NCBI GenBank assembly: GCA_021795275.1
Contig: JAJYPO010000112.1
Span: forward strand, 1 to 7,174
Length of the DNA stretch: 7,174 nt
Origin: Nitrospirota bacterium
GTDB lineage: Bacteria > Nitrospirota_A > Leptospirillia > Leptospirillales > Leptospirillaceae
Direction of reading: 5' to 3'
Shown: one piece after another, positions 1 through 4,993 of the stretch
Layout of the letters: each line of letters starts with the position of its first letter
How positions within the stretch are numbered: the first letter of the stretch is position 1
Position numbers and translations under genes: made by a program
The notes under the pieces: model-generated
What the model saw: only the letters and a program-made list of their open reading frames with translations
Told to the model about the DNA's origin: nothing
Database searches by the model: none

Positions 1-902
1 AGGCGGCGTTGTTCGTCGTTGGCCCCCAGTCCATGGGAGTTGATCGGGGGGCTGGCCGGAGGCTGGCCATCTTTCTCTCTGCAATGCCCCTGGGGGGGGC
101 CGCAGGGTTTGTGGCGGCGACTCATGCGACGACAAGCACTTTTCGGCATGTCCTGATGCTACCAGTCCTGCCGGGCGTCCTCCTTGCAGCCTTCCTGCTC
201 GTCATTGCCTTCCCGTTCCCGGCGAAGGGGGCTTCGCCTGTTCGTCTTCGCGAGCTTCTTTCGCTGTTTCGATCCGACCGATCCCTTTACGCCATCGTGA
301 TCGTCGAGGGGACAAACATTTTTGTTCTGGGGGGAATGGCTGTTTGGATTTCCCTCTTTCTGACCCGAGAAAAACACCTTTCAATGAATACTGCGAGTGG
401 TTTGACCGGCATGGCCCTCGTTACGGGAGGGTTGGTGGGAATTCTGATGTCTGGCTTTCTTTGCGATCGTCTTTCGCCCAAAGATGTCCGTGGTCTCTTT
501 CTTTTCCTTCAGGGAAGCCAGACCCTCTCCCTCGCGGGGATTTGGATTGTCATGGCCTCTTCGGGGAGGCCCCTGCTTTTTGTCGGCCTGCTCGTTGCCA
601 GTATCGGCCTATTCGGAACCAATGTTCCCGTCTTGATTGCCCTGCTGAGAAAATCCCCTCCCATCATGTGGGGGACACTTTTGGGAGGAGTGCTCTTTGT
701 GGCCCATCTGTTCGGGGATTTGCCTTCAGCTACGGTCATCGGGCTCGCCGCCTCCCGGATCGGACTCTCCCGGTCGTTGGAGATCCTCCTTCCGGGACCG
801 GTTCTGCTCGGGATGCTTTCCGTCTGGAGTGCCCTCCAGGGGAAAGGGAGGGGGAAACCCCTTGATTTTCGAACGGGATCAGACGATGCTAGAACCTCGT
901 AA
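1..902 (+). CDS. MFS transporter, C-terminal portion (5' truncated)
   Basis: The reading frame is open to the window's left edge (first full codon at base 3) and stops with TAA at 900-902, so the true start lies upstream. About 299 codons are visible, against roughly 400-450 for a full major facilitator. Counting from base 9, hydrophobic spans lie near residues 19-39, 48-70, 93-117, 132-152, 162-183, 188-212, 218-236 and 257-276, which fits about TM5 to TM12. The cytoplasmic loop motif G-F-L-C-D-R at 149-154, followed by basic residues, is the MFS signature loop between TM8 and TM9. The stretch H-L-F-G-D-L-P-S near 233-240 resembles the late helix of Spinster-like MFS proteins. The substrate cannot be told from sequence. 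It probably acts as a secondary carrier in the inner membrane. An 8-G run at 92-99 is read through in frame. The CBS gene begins 39 nt downstream. Confidence 0.85.
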   Translation, partial: AALFVVGPQSMGVDRGAGRRLAIFLSAMPLGGAAGFVAATHATTSTFRHVLMLPVLPGVLLAAFLLVIAFPFPAKGASPVRLRELLSLFRSDRSLYAIVIVEGTNIFVLGGMAVWISLFLTREKHLSMNTASGLTGMALVTGGLVGILMSGFLCDRLSPKDVRGLFLFLQGSQTLSLAGIWIVMASSGRPLLFVGLLVASIGLFGTNVPVLIALLRKSPPIMWGTLLGGVLFVAHLFGDLPSATVIGLAASRIGLSRSLEILLPGPVLLGMLSVWSALQGKGRGKPLDFRTGSDDARTS

Positions 903-929
903 AATTGCTTTGATGAGTGAAACCGGTAG

Positions 930-935
930 CAGGAG
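930..935 (+). promoter_or_regulatory. Ribosome-binding site deciding the TTG start of the CBS gene
   Basis: CAGGAG ends 6 nt before TTG at 942. No in-frame ATG exists until 966, inside the first CBS domain, so this site favours the TTG start. Confidence 0.65.
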
Positions 936-941
936 CGTGCA

Positions 942-1412
942 TTGGGTAAATCGGTCAGGGAAATAATGGTCAAGGATGTTCTTACCGTCAGGAAAGAAAC
1001 CTCACTGAGAGATCTGGCGGAAATACTCATTTCTCGCCACATCGGTGGGGCGCCAGTGGTGGACGAAGGGAACAGATATCTCGGTGTGGTCGGGGAACAT
1101 GATCTCATTCGCCACGAAAGGCCCCTGCATATTCCCACCGTCATCACCCTGTTCGATTCCTGGATCCCTCTGGAGCTTCCGTCTTCTCTCAAAAAAGAAA
1201 TGGAGAGAATCTCGGCGACATCCGTGGGGGATCTTTATAACCCGAAAGCTCCGACCGTCACCCCCGACACTCCGGTCCGGGAAGCGGTCTCCCTGCTCGA
1301 GCGGGAGGAGGTGGACATTCTCCCCGTTCTTGAATCCGGCCGCCTTGTCGGAGTCGTTGGTCGAGGAGATCTGGTTCACCTTCTCGTGACAGGCGATGAC
1401 CTCATCGACTAG
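942..1412 (+). CDS. Two-CBS-domain protein
   Basis: A 156-aa soluble protein made almost only of a CBS (Bateman) pair. CBS1 spans about residues 4-57 (I-M-V-K-D-V-L-T-V opening, G-G-A-P-V-V-D at 35-41, L-G-V-V-G-E-H-D-L at 47-55). CBS2 spans about 95-149 (D-I-L-P-V-L at 125-130, L-V-G-V-V-G-R-G-D-L at 135-144). A linker of about 37 residues (58-94) separates them. CBS pairs usually bind adenine nucleotides or S-adenosylmethionine and regulate a partner. No catalytic domain is attached, so this is likely a stand-alone sensor, but ligand and partner are unknown. The TTG start is chosen because of the CAGGAG site 6 nt upstream. The 3' end overlaps tsaE by 17 nt, implying co-expression, though a functional link is not established. 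Confidence 0.87.
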   Translation: MGKSVREIMVKDVLTVRKETSLRDLAEILISRHIGGAPVVDEGNRYLGVVGEHDLIRHERPLHIPTVITLFDSWIPLELPSSLKKEMERISATSVGDLYNPKAPTVTPDTPVREAVSLLEREEVDILPVLESGRLVGVVGRGDLVHLLVTGDDLID

Positions 1413-1953
1413 TTTCGAGAACATCCTGGACCTTCCCGAATCCCTGAGCACCGAGGAGGTCGGCCGGGTTTTGGGAAGAACCGCTCCCACCGGAGCCTTG
1501 CTTCTTCTTTCCGGTCCTACAGGTGCGGGAAAGACCTCCCTGGCCAAAGGAGTCGCACTGGGGCTTGGAATATCGGCGACGATCGTCAGTCCGACCTTTC
1601 TCTACCTCCAGGTGTACGAAGGCGAGAAGGACGGGGCCCGGTCGGATCTTCTTCATGCCGACTGGGACCGTGTCTCAGGATCCTCCGAGGAAATCGAAGA
1701 ATCCTTGCTCGAAGGATCGTCTCATCGGGTGACAATCGTTGAGTGGGGGGAAAAGATTTCACGATCCCTCAGGGAATCCTTTCCATTGGTTCTGCATATC
1801 ACGATTGCTTTTCATGCGGATGGACGACGTCTGATGATGAGATGGGCCTCGCAAACAGGAGAGGTCGCATCCGCATGGCGCGATTCATTTTTCTCGGGAA
1901 TGGCAGGATTGTCCGGAAATCGTCCTGATGCCGGAATGCGGCAACCGGCTTAG
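1396..1953 (+). CDS. tsaE: tRNA threonylcarbamoyladenosine biosynthesis ATPase TsaE
   Basis: A 185-aa P-loop protein of the TsaE (YjeE) family. TsaE works with TsaB and TsaD to transfer threonylcarbamoyl from threonylcarbamoyl-AMP to A37 of ANN-decoding tRNAs, and its ATPase resets the complex. Walker A is G-P-T-G-A-G-K-T-S at residues 40-48. It is followed by the family's S-P-T-F at 65-68, the acidic H-A-D-W-D-R segment at 87-92 (family usually H-x-D-x-Y-R) and V-E-W-G-E at 115-119. The ATG at 1396 lies inside the CBS gene with only a weak Shine-Dalgarno, so translation may depend on coupling to that gene. Later in-frame starts would cut too close to the P-loop. The protein is somewhat longer than the E. 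coli form (about 153 aa), mainly through a poorly conserved C-terminal tail after about residue 150. tsaB and tsaD are not in the window. Confidence 0.9.
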   Translation: MTSSTSFENILDLPESLSTEEVGRVLGRTAPTGALLLLSGPTGAGKTSLAKGVALGLGISATIVSPTFLYLQVYEGEKDGARSDLLHADWDRVSGSSEEIEESLLEGSSHRVTIVEWGEKISRSLRESFPLVLHITIAFHADGRRLMMRWASQTGEVASAWRDSFFSGMAGLSGNRPDAGMRQPA

Positions 1954-1970
1954 CTCCCCTGAATTCCTTA

Positions 1971-1977
1971 AGGAGAG
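1971..1977 (+). promoter_or_regulatory. Ribosome-binding site deciding the TTG start of the HIT gene
   Basis: AGGAGAG, with AGGAG ending 7 nt before TTG at 1983. The next in-frame ATG is codon 10 (M10), which would remove the conserved A-P-W-R segment, so the TTG start is preferred. Confidence 0.7.
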
Positions 1978-1982
1978 AGGAC

Positions 1983-2492
1983 TTGGAACATCTTTTTGCT
2001 CCATGGCGCATGCGATATATCCGGGGGGAGTCCAGAACCGCCCCCGGAGGAGGATGCCTCCTGTGCGAAATCCCTGAGAAGGGTGTATCAAGGGAGCGAC
2101 TGGTCCTTTTTTGCGGAAATACCTGTTACGTCGTTATGAACGCCTATCCATACACCAGCGGCCATCTGATGGTCGTTCCGAGGGCCCATGGCCCTTCATT
2201 GGCAGACTACCCCCTCGAGACTCTCTGCGAGATGACGGGCCTCCTCAGGGAGTGCGAGCGAATCATCGGGGAGACATTTCACCCCGGAGGCTACAATGTG
2301 GGAATCAATGTCGGACAGGCCGCGGGTGCCGGGATTGCCGGTCATCTTCATGCCCATATTCTCCCCCGGTGGGAGGGAGATACGAATTTTTTGACGACAG
2401 TTCACGAAACACGGGTGGTTCCTGAAGATCTTAGGGAAACATACGATCGGCTCCTTCCTTTTTTCGTGACCTCTGACCCTCCTTTGCACTAA
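1983..2492 (+). CDS. HIT-family nucleotide hydrolase/transferase (Ap4A phosphorylase/FHIT-like)
   Basis: A 169-aa protein of the histidine triad superfamily, whose members cleave or transfer nucleotidyl groups from substrates such as diadenosine polyphosphates through a nucleotidyl-histidine intermediate. The triad H-L-H-A-H-I-L is at residues 121-127, within G-H-L-H-A-H-I-L-P-R-W followed by G-D-T-N-F (132-136), a pattern typical of the bacterial FHIT-like/Ap4A phosphorylase subgroup. The N-terminal L-F-A-P-W-R-M-x-Y-I and the C-L-L-C pair (C25, C28) also fit that subgroup; the cysteines probably help bind zinc. Length is normal and no catalytic residue is missing. The TTG start is backed by AGGAGAG upstream. 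The gene begins 29 nt after tsaE and ends 18 nt before the next gene's first ATG, so co-transcription is likely. The exact substrate cannot be read from sequence. Confidence 0.9.
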   Translation: MEHLFAPWRMRYIRGESRTAPGGGCLLCEIPEKGVSRERLVLFCGNTCYVVMNAYPYTSGHLMVVPRAHGPSLADYPLETLCEMTGLLRECERIIGETFHPGGYNVGINVGQAAGAGIAGHLHAHILPRWEGDTNFLTTVHETRVVPEDLRETYDRLLPFFVTSDPPLH

Positions 2493-2510
2493 TGCCGATG
2501 AAGGGGTAAA

Positions 2511-3287
2511 ATGAATGAATCCGCTTTAAAAGGAAGGGGGCGTAGGGTGCTATCCTCAAAAAAAGTGACGCGCGTTTTCCTGGTGTCCTCATTGCTCCTT
2601 TCGTTCGGTCTGGGAGGACTCCTTCTTCCCGGTGCCGCCGGTGCCTGGGTCGTAGACGAAAAGCCGAACTATCCTGAGGCTCCCGTAAGGGCGAATCTTA
2701 CCGGACTCTATGACCAGTATCGCCAGCTCGCCCTGGAGATGGATGGAATGCTGAAGAGGAGTAATATCCCTGTAGCCGAATATGATGCCTGGAAGAAGGA
2801 CTGGTCCCGGCGAATGTTCGCGGCGGAAGACGGTCTTAAAAAACTTTATCCCTACTTCATGCCGATCAATCAGCATCCTTGGACGCGGGAGGCTGCGGTT
2901 TTCACAAACCTTCAGGGGGTCCGCGAATGGCTGTGGACCGTCGAGCAAGACAAAGAAAGCCTTGTGACAGGAAAACCGAACTTCGATATCGACAACGGAA
3001 AAATTTATCCCAGAAATATCGACATGTTTCGGGGCTTTCTTCAGAAGGCCGGGGGAATATTGACGGGTGGTCCGTTTTACGGTAACTTTTTTAAGGACAC
3101 CCAAGCCACCATTCTGGCCAATTATTGTGTCTATCCCGAGGTTCATGGAGACGGGTCGACCCATATGACGAAGCTCGTGAAGCCGTCTTTCCAGAAGATG
3201 GGTCTTGTCAACGGCCTCAAGGAAAAGCAGGAGGCAAGGGCGAAACTTCCCGATTCCGCGAGTATTGCCTCCTCTCCTTCACACTGA
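2511..3287 (+). CDS. Secreted or membrane-anchored protein of unknown function
   Basis: A 258-aa protein that I do not recognise. The N-terminus has basic residues (R11, R12, K17, K18, R21), a hydrophobic core at about 23-40 and A-G-A at 43-45 before W46, which looks like a signal peptide cleaved after A45. The mature part of about 213 residues is mostly polar, with no further membrane span. Residues 61-115 look helical, aromatics are frequent (W94, W98, W124, W140, W142 and many Tyr), and C206 is the only cysteine. No catalytic motif or haem motif is visible. Two starts are possible: ATG at 2511 with AAGGGG four nt away, or GTG at 2547 behind AGGAAGGGGG, which gives a more ordinary signal peptide of 33 residues. 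It lies 18 nt after the HIT gene and 136 nt before pyrR. Periplasmic location is an inference. Confidence 0.75.
   Translation: MNESALKGRGRRVLSSKKVTRVFLVSSLLLSFGLGGLLLPGAAGAWVVDEKPNYPEAPVRANLTGLYDQYRQLALEMDGMLKRSNIPVAEYDAWKKDWSRRMFAAEDGLKKLYPYFMPINQHPWTREAAVFTNLQGVREWLWTVEQDKESLVTGKPNFDIDNGKIYPRNIDMFRGFLQKAGGILTGGPFYGNFFKDTQATILANYCVYPEVHGDGSTHMTKLVKPSFQKMGLVNGLKEKQEARAKLPDSASIASSPSH
2531..2540 (+). promoter_or_regulatory. Strong Shine-Dalgarno favouring an internal GTG start (2547)
   Basis: AGGAAGGGGG ends 6 nt before an in-frame GTG at 2547, codon 13 of the longest reading. Starting there leaves M-L-S-S-K-K before the hydrophobic core, a conventional signal-peptide n-region. The ATG at 2511 remains possible. 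Confidence 0.4.
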
Positions 3288-3318
3288 TTCCTGCCGCCAC
3301 ACGGCGCGAAGTATCGAA

Positions 3319-3354
3319 CTCCTTTAAATCCGGGTCTGAGAGCCTGGAAAGGGG
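3319..3354 (+). promoter_or_regulatory. PyrR-binding RNA hairpin in the pyr operon leader
   Basis: The RNA folds as a bulged hairpin by direct base pairing. The lower stem CUCCUUU (3319-3325) pairs with AAAGGGG (3348-3354), 7 bp with one U-G. Unpaired AAAU (3326-3329) forms a 5'-side bulge. The upper stem CCGGGU (3330-3335) pairs with GCCUGG (3342-3347), 6 bp with two G-U pairs. The terminal hexaloop is CUGAGA (3336-3341). Known Bacillus PyrR-binding loops have the same layout: a CCUU/AAGG-type lower stem, a purine-rich internal bulge, and a hexaloop fitting CNGNGA. Here the upper-stem bases differ from the Bacillus ARUC/GGYU consensus while pairing is kept. The position, 70 nt before pyrR in front of a complete pyr operon, supports the call. 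The 3' arm doubles as the Shine-Dalgarno of the leader ORF at 3362. Confidence 0.75.
3348..3354 (+). promoter_or_regulatory. Shine-Dalgarno of the pyr leader ORF, embedded in the PyrR hairpin
   Basis: AAAGGGG ends 7 nt before the ATG at 3362 and is the best ribosome-binding site between the unknown secreted gene and pyrB. All seven bases are paired in the proposed PyrR-binding hairpin, so PyrR binding should hide it. That effect is inferred. Confidence 0.55.
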
Positions 3355-3361
3355 CCTTTTC

Positions 3362-3427
3362 ATGTACTGTCAAGTTGTCTGCAATCTTTTTCCCCGAGAT
3401 CCTTTCCTTCGTGTGAGATTCAGGTGA
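3362..3427 (+). CDS. Putative pyr operon leader peptide (21 aa)
   Basis: A short ORF, ATG 3362 to TGA 3425-3427, encoding 21 residues that begin M-Y-C-Q-V-V and end R-V-R-F-R. It is preceded at 7 nt by AAAGGGG. Its stop overlaps the pyrR start as GTGA (3424-3427), the classic geometry for termination-reinitiation coupling and the same overlap seen between pyrB and pyrC. The peptide is basic (five Arg) and shows no run of one amino acid that would suggest amino-acid attenuation. I infer that the act of translation, not the peptide, matters: it would deliver ribosomes to a pyrR start that has little Shine-Dalgarno of its own. The alternative is a chance ORF. The strong, well-spaced site and exact stop/start overlap argue against chance but do not prove translation. 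Confidence 0.5.
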   Translation: MYCQVVCNLFPRDPFLRVRFR

Positions 3428-3435
3428 ATCCTGAA
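3419..3435 (+). promoter_or_regulatory. Inverted repeat over the pyrR start codon
   Basis: TTCAGG (3419-3424) and CCTGAA (3430-3435) are a perfect 6-bp inverted repeat around the 5-nt loop TGAAT. The stem includes the first base of the GTG start and the loop holds the other two. An alternative pairing is GATTCA (3417-3422) with TGAATC (3425-3430). Such a hairpin would lower independent initiation at pyrR and would be opened by a ribosome finishing the leader ORF. Confidence 0.4.
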
Positions 3436-4005
3436 CCTTCCCGTTCCTCTCCGGCCCGAGTTCTGCTAGACCAGCCGCGTATAGAACGCATCCTCCGACG
3501 CATGGCGCATGAAATTCTTGAGAGAAATCAGGGGCCGAAAGATCTCTATCTCGTGGGCATCCTTGAGGGGGGCGATCTTCTTGCCCAGCGTCTGGGAGAG
3601 TTGATATTTTCCTTCGAGGGCGTTTCACCTCCCGTCGGTGCTGTTGACGTGACCCTTTACCGGGACGACCTTTCCGGTCGCGGTGGACCTGTCCCCTTCT
3701 TAAAGCAAAGTCGCCTTCCCATTCCTGTCGATGGACGGAAGATCCTCCTAGTGGACGATGTCCTTTTTACGGGCCGTACCGTCCGGGCGGCGATGGATTT
3801 TCTCATCGACTTCGGACGTCCTTCACGCATCATGCTGGCTGTTCTCGTGGACAGGGGCCACCGGGAGCTTCCCATTCGGGCGGACTTTGTCGGAAAGAAT
3901 CTTCCGACGGCCCTGGATGAAAAGGTTGAGGTCGTGATGACTCCTGGGAGCGAAGGGGTCTATTTGACACGCTCGAACCCCTCTGGAGAGGTCCATGATC
4001 AATAG
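3424..4005 (+). CDS. pyrR: PyrR bifunctional pyr mRNA-binding regulator / uracil phosphoribosyltransferase
   Basis: A 193-aa type I phosphoribosyltransferase of the PyrR family. In other bacteria PyrR binds pyr mRNA when UMP or UTP is high and releases it when PRPP is high; many also convert uracil plus PRPP to UMP. The PRPP loop L-V-D-D-V-L-F-T-G-R-T-V is at 109-120. Family segments include A-H-E-I-L-E-R-N at 28-35, L-Y-R-D-D-L-S at 78-84 and L-V-D-R-G-H-R-E-L-P-I-R-A-D at 141-154, then V-G-K-N. By alignment from memory to B. subtilis PyrR, RNA-contact residues H22, R141, R146 and K152 correspond to H29, R147, R152 and K158, all kept. T18 becomes R25, and the K-T-R-G loop becomes L-E-G-G (47-50). 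GTG at 3424 is the only reasonable start; its Shine-Dalgarno (GAG at 3415-3417) is weak, and it overlaps the leader ORF stop. The 3' end overlaps pyrB by 11 nt. Confidence 0.95.
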   Translation: MNPEPSRSSPARVLLDQPRIERILRRMAHEILERNQGPKDLYLVGILEGGDLLAQRLGELIFSFEGVSPPVGAVDVTLYRDDLSGRGGPVPFLKQSRLPIPVDGRKILLVDDVLFTGRTVRAAMDFLIDFGRPSRIMLAVLVDRGHRELPIRADFVGKNLPTALDEKVEVVMTPGSEGVYLTRSNPSGEVHDQ

Positions 4006-4993
4006 GCTCACTGCCCCGGGAGTGCCCTCATTCGGGCCGCATCTGCTCTCCGTTGTCGATCTTTCACCTGAAGCTCTCACCGGGATTCTTGATACCGCGG
4101 AATCCTTTCTGGAGGTTGGACACCAGTCTGTCAAAAAGGTTCCAGTCCTTCGTGGGAAAACTCTCGTCAACCTTTTCTACGAATCCTCCACCCGAACCCG
4201 GTCCTCGTTTGAAATTGCCGCAAAACGTCTCTCCGCCGATGTCATCAATATCTCCACGACGCAATCGAGCGTCACGAAGGGGGAGAGTCTGATTGACACG
4301 GTACGGACCATCGAAGCCCTGGGTGCGGATGGAGTCGTAATCCGCCATCCTTCTTCCGGAGCTCCCGCATTTGTCTCCACCCGTGTCGGCTGCCACGTGA
4401 TCAACGGGGGAGATGGCTGTCATCAGCATCCGACCCAGGCCCTCCTTGATCTTTTTACAATCAGGAGGAAAAAAGGACGGGTCGCTGGACTGACGGTTGC
4501 CATCGTCGGTGACATCCTTCATAGCCGTGTAGCCCGATCGAATATCACGACCCTCTCCCGGATGGGGGCCCGGGTTCGTCTGGTGGCACCGCCCACACTG
4601 CTTCCACGCGGGATTGAAGACTGGCCGGTGGAGATTTTTCACAGCCTCGAAAAGGGACTCGAAGGCTGCGATGTGGTCATGGCACTGAGACTGCAACTCG
4701 AAAGAGCCGCAGGAGGATTCATCCCTTCTATTGCCGAGTATGCGCGATTGTATGGTCTGAATGCAGCCCTTCTTGCACGGGTGGCGCCAGGGGCGCTCGT
4801 CATGCACCCTGGACCCGTCAACCGCGGGATCGAAATATCCGGAGAGGAAGAATTCACGGAATCCTCGGCGATTCTGTCGCAGGTGGAATTCGGGGTCTCT
4901 GTGCGAATGGCGGTCCTCTATCTTCTGATGGGAGGAGGACCTGAAGAGGTGTTGGCAGGTGGGGCTGTTCCGGACAGGGGAGGAAAAGAGTGA
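3995..4993 (+). CDS. pyrB: Aspartate carbamoyltransferase catalytic chain
   Basis: A 332-aa protein that condenses carbamoyl phosphate with aspartate to carbamoyl aspartate, the committed pyrimidine step, in the cytoplasm. Carbamoyl-phosphate binding is shown by F-Y-E-S-S-T-R-T-R at 61-69, the mobile-loop S-S-V-T-K-G-E-S at 91-98 (S92 and K95 are likely loop contacts), R-H-P at 117-119 and H-P-T-Q-A-L-L-D at 145-152. Aspartate-domain motifs are L-R-L-Q-L-E-R at 231-237 and H-P-G-P-V-N-R-G at 271-278. It is about 20 residues longer than the E. coli chain, partly through a Gly-rich C-terminal tail (312-332). No pyrI regulatory-chain gene is nearby, so regulation is more likely by PyrR than by PyrI-type allostery. 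ATG 3995 has GGAGAGG just upstream and lies inside the end of pyrR. The stop overlaps the pyrC start as GTGA. Confidence 0.97.
   Translation: MINRLTAPGVPSFGPHLLSVVDLSPEALTGILDTAESFLEVGHQSVKKVPVLRGKTLVNLFYESSTRTRSSFEIAAKRLSADVINISTTQSSVTKGESLIDTVRTIEALGADGVVIRHPSSGAPAFVSTRVGCHVINGGDGCHQHPTQALLDLFTIRRKKGRVAGLTVAIVGDILHSRVARSNITTLSRMGARVRLVAPPTLLPRGIEDWPVEIFHSLEKGLEGCDVVMALRLQLERAAGGFIPSIAEYARLYGLNAALLARVAPGALVMHPGPVNRGIEISGEEEFTESSAILSQVEFGVSVRMAVLYLLMGGGPEEVLAGGAVPDRGGKE
4977..4983 (+). promoter_or_regulatory. Shine-Dalgarno for the pyrC GTG start
   Basis: GGGGAGG ends 6 nt before GTG at 4990, fixing a non-ATG start that overlaps the pyrB stop by 4 nt. Confidence 0.65.

Noticed and set aside
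3292..3304. Small inverted repeat GCCG-CCACA-CGGC after the unknown secreted gene
   Set aside because: Only 4 bp and no T-tract follows; it is not a credible terminator.
3288..3317. Possible + strand promoter TTCCTG / TATCGA upstream of the pyr leader
   Set aside because: Both hexamers match poorly, and the predicted transcript start would fall inside the lower stem of the PyrR loop. I see no convincing promoter; transcription may start elsewhere or continue from upstream genes.
3346..3361. Hairpin GGAAAG-GGGC-CTTTTC as an intrinsic terminator
   Set aside because: The stem is short and AT-rich with a G-U pair, and ATGTACTG follows instead of a U-run.
3351..3373. A perfect TTGACA -35-like hexamer on the minus strand (3373 to 3368)
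   Set aside because: At 17 nt spacing the expected -10 position reads TTTCCA, a poor match, and no minus-strand gene starts nearby.
3125..3427. A 100-codon + strand ORF covering the end of the secreted gene and the pyr leader
   Set aside because: Most of it is an out-of-frame shadow of the secreted-protein gene. Only its last 21 codons, from ATG 3362, have a good Shine-Dalgarno, and they are reported as the leader ORF.
4064..4807. A minus-strand ORF of 247 codons antisense to pyrB
   Set aside because: It overlaps fully conserved PyrB motifs, has no recognisable domain, and is explained as a GC-rich shadow frame.
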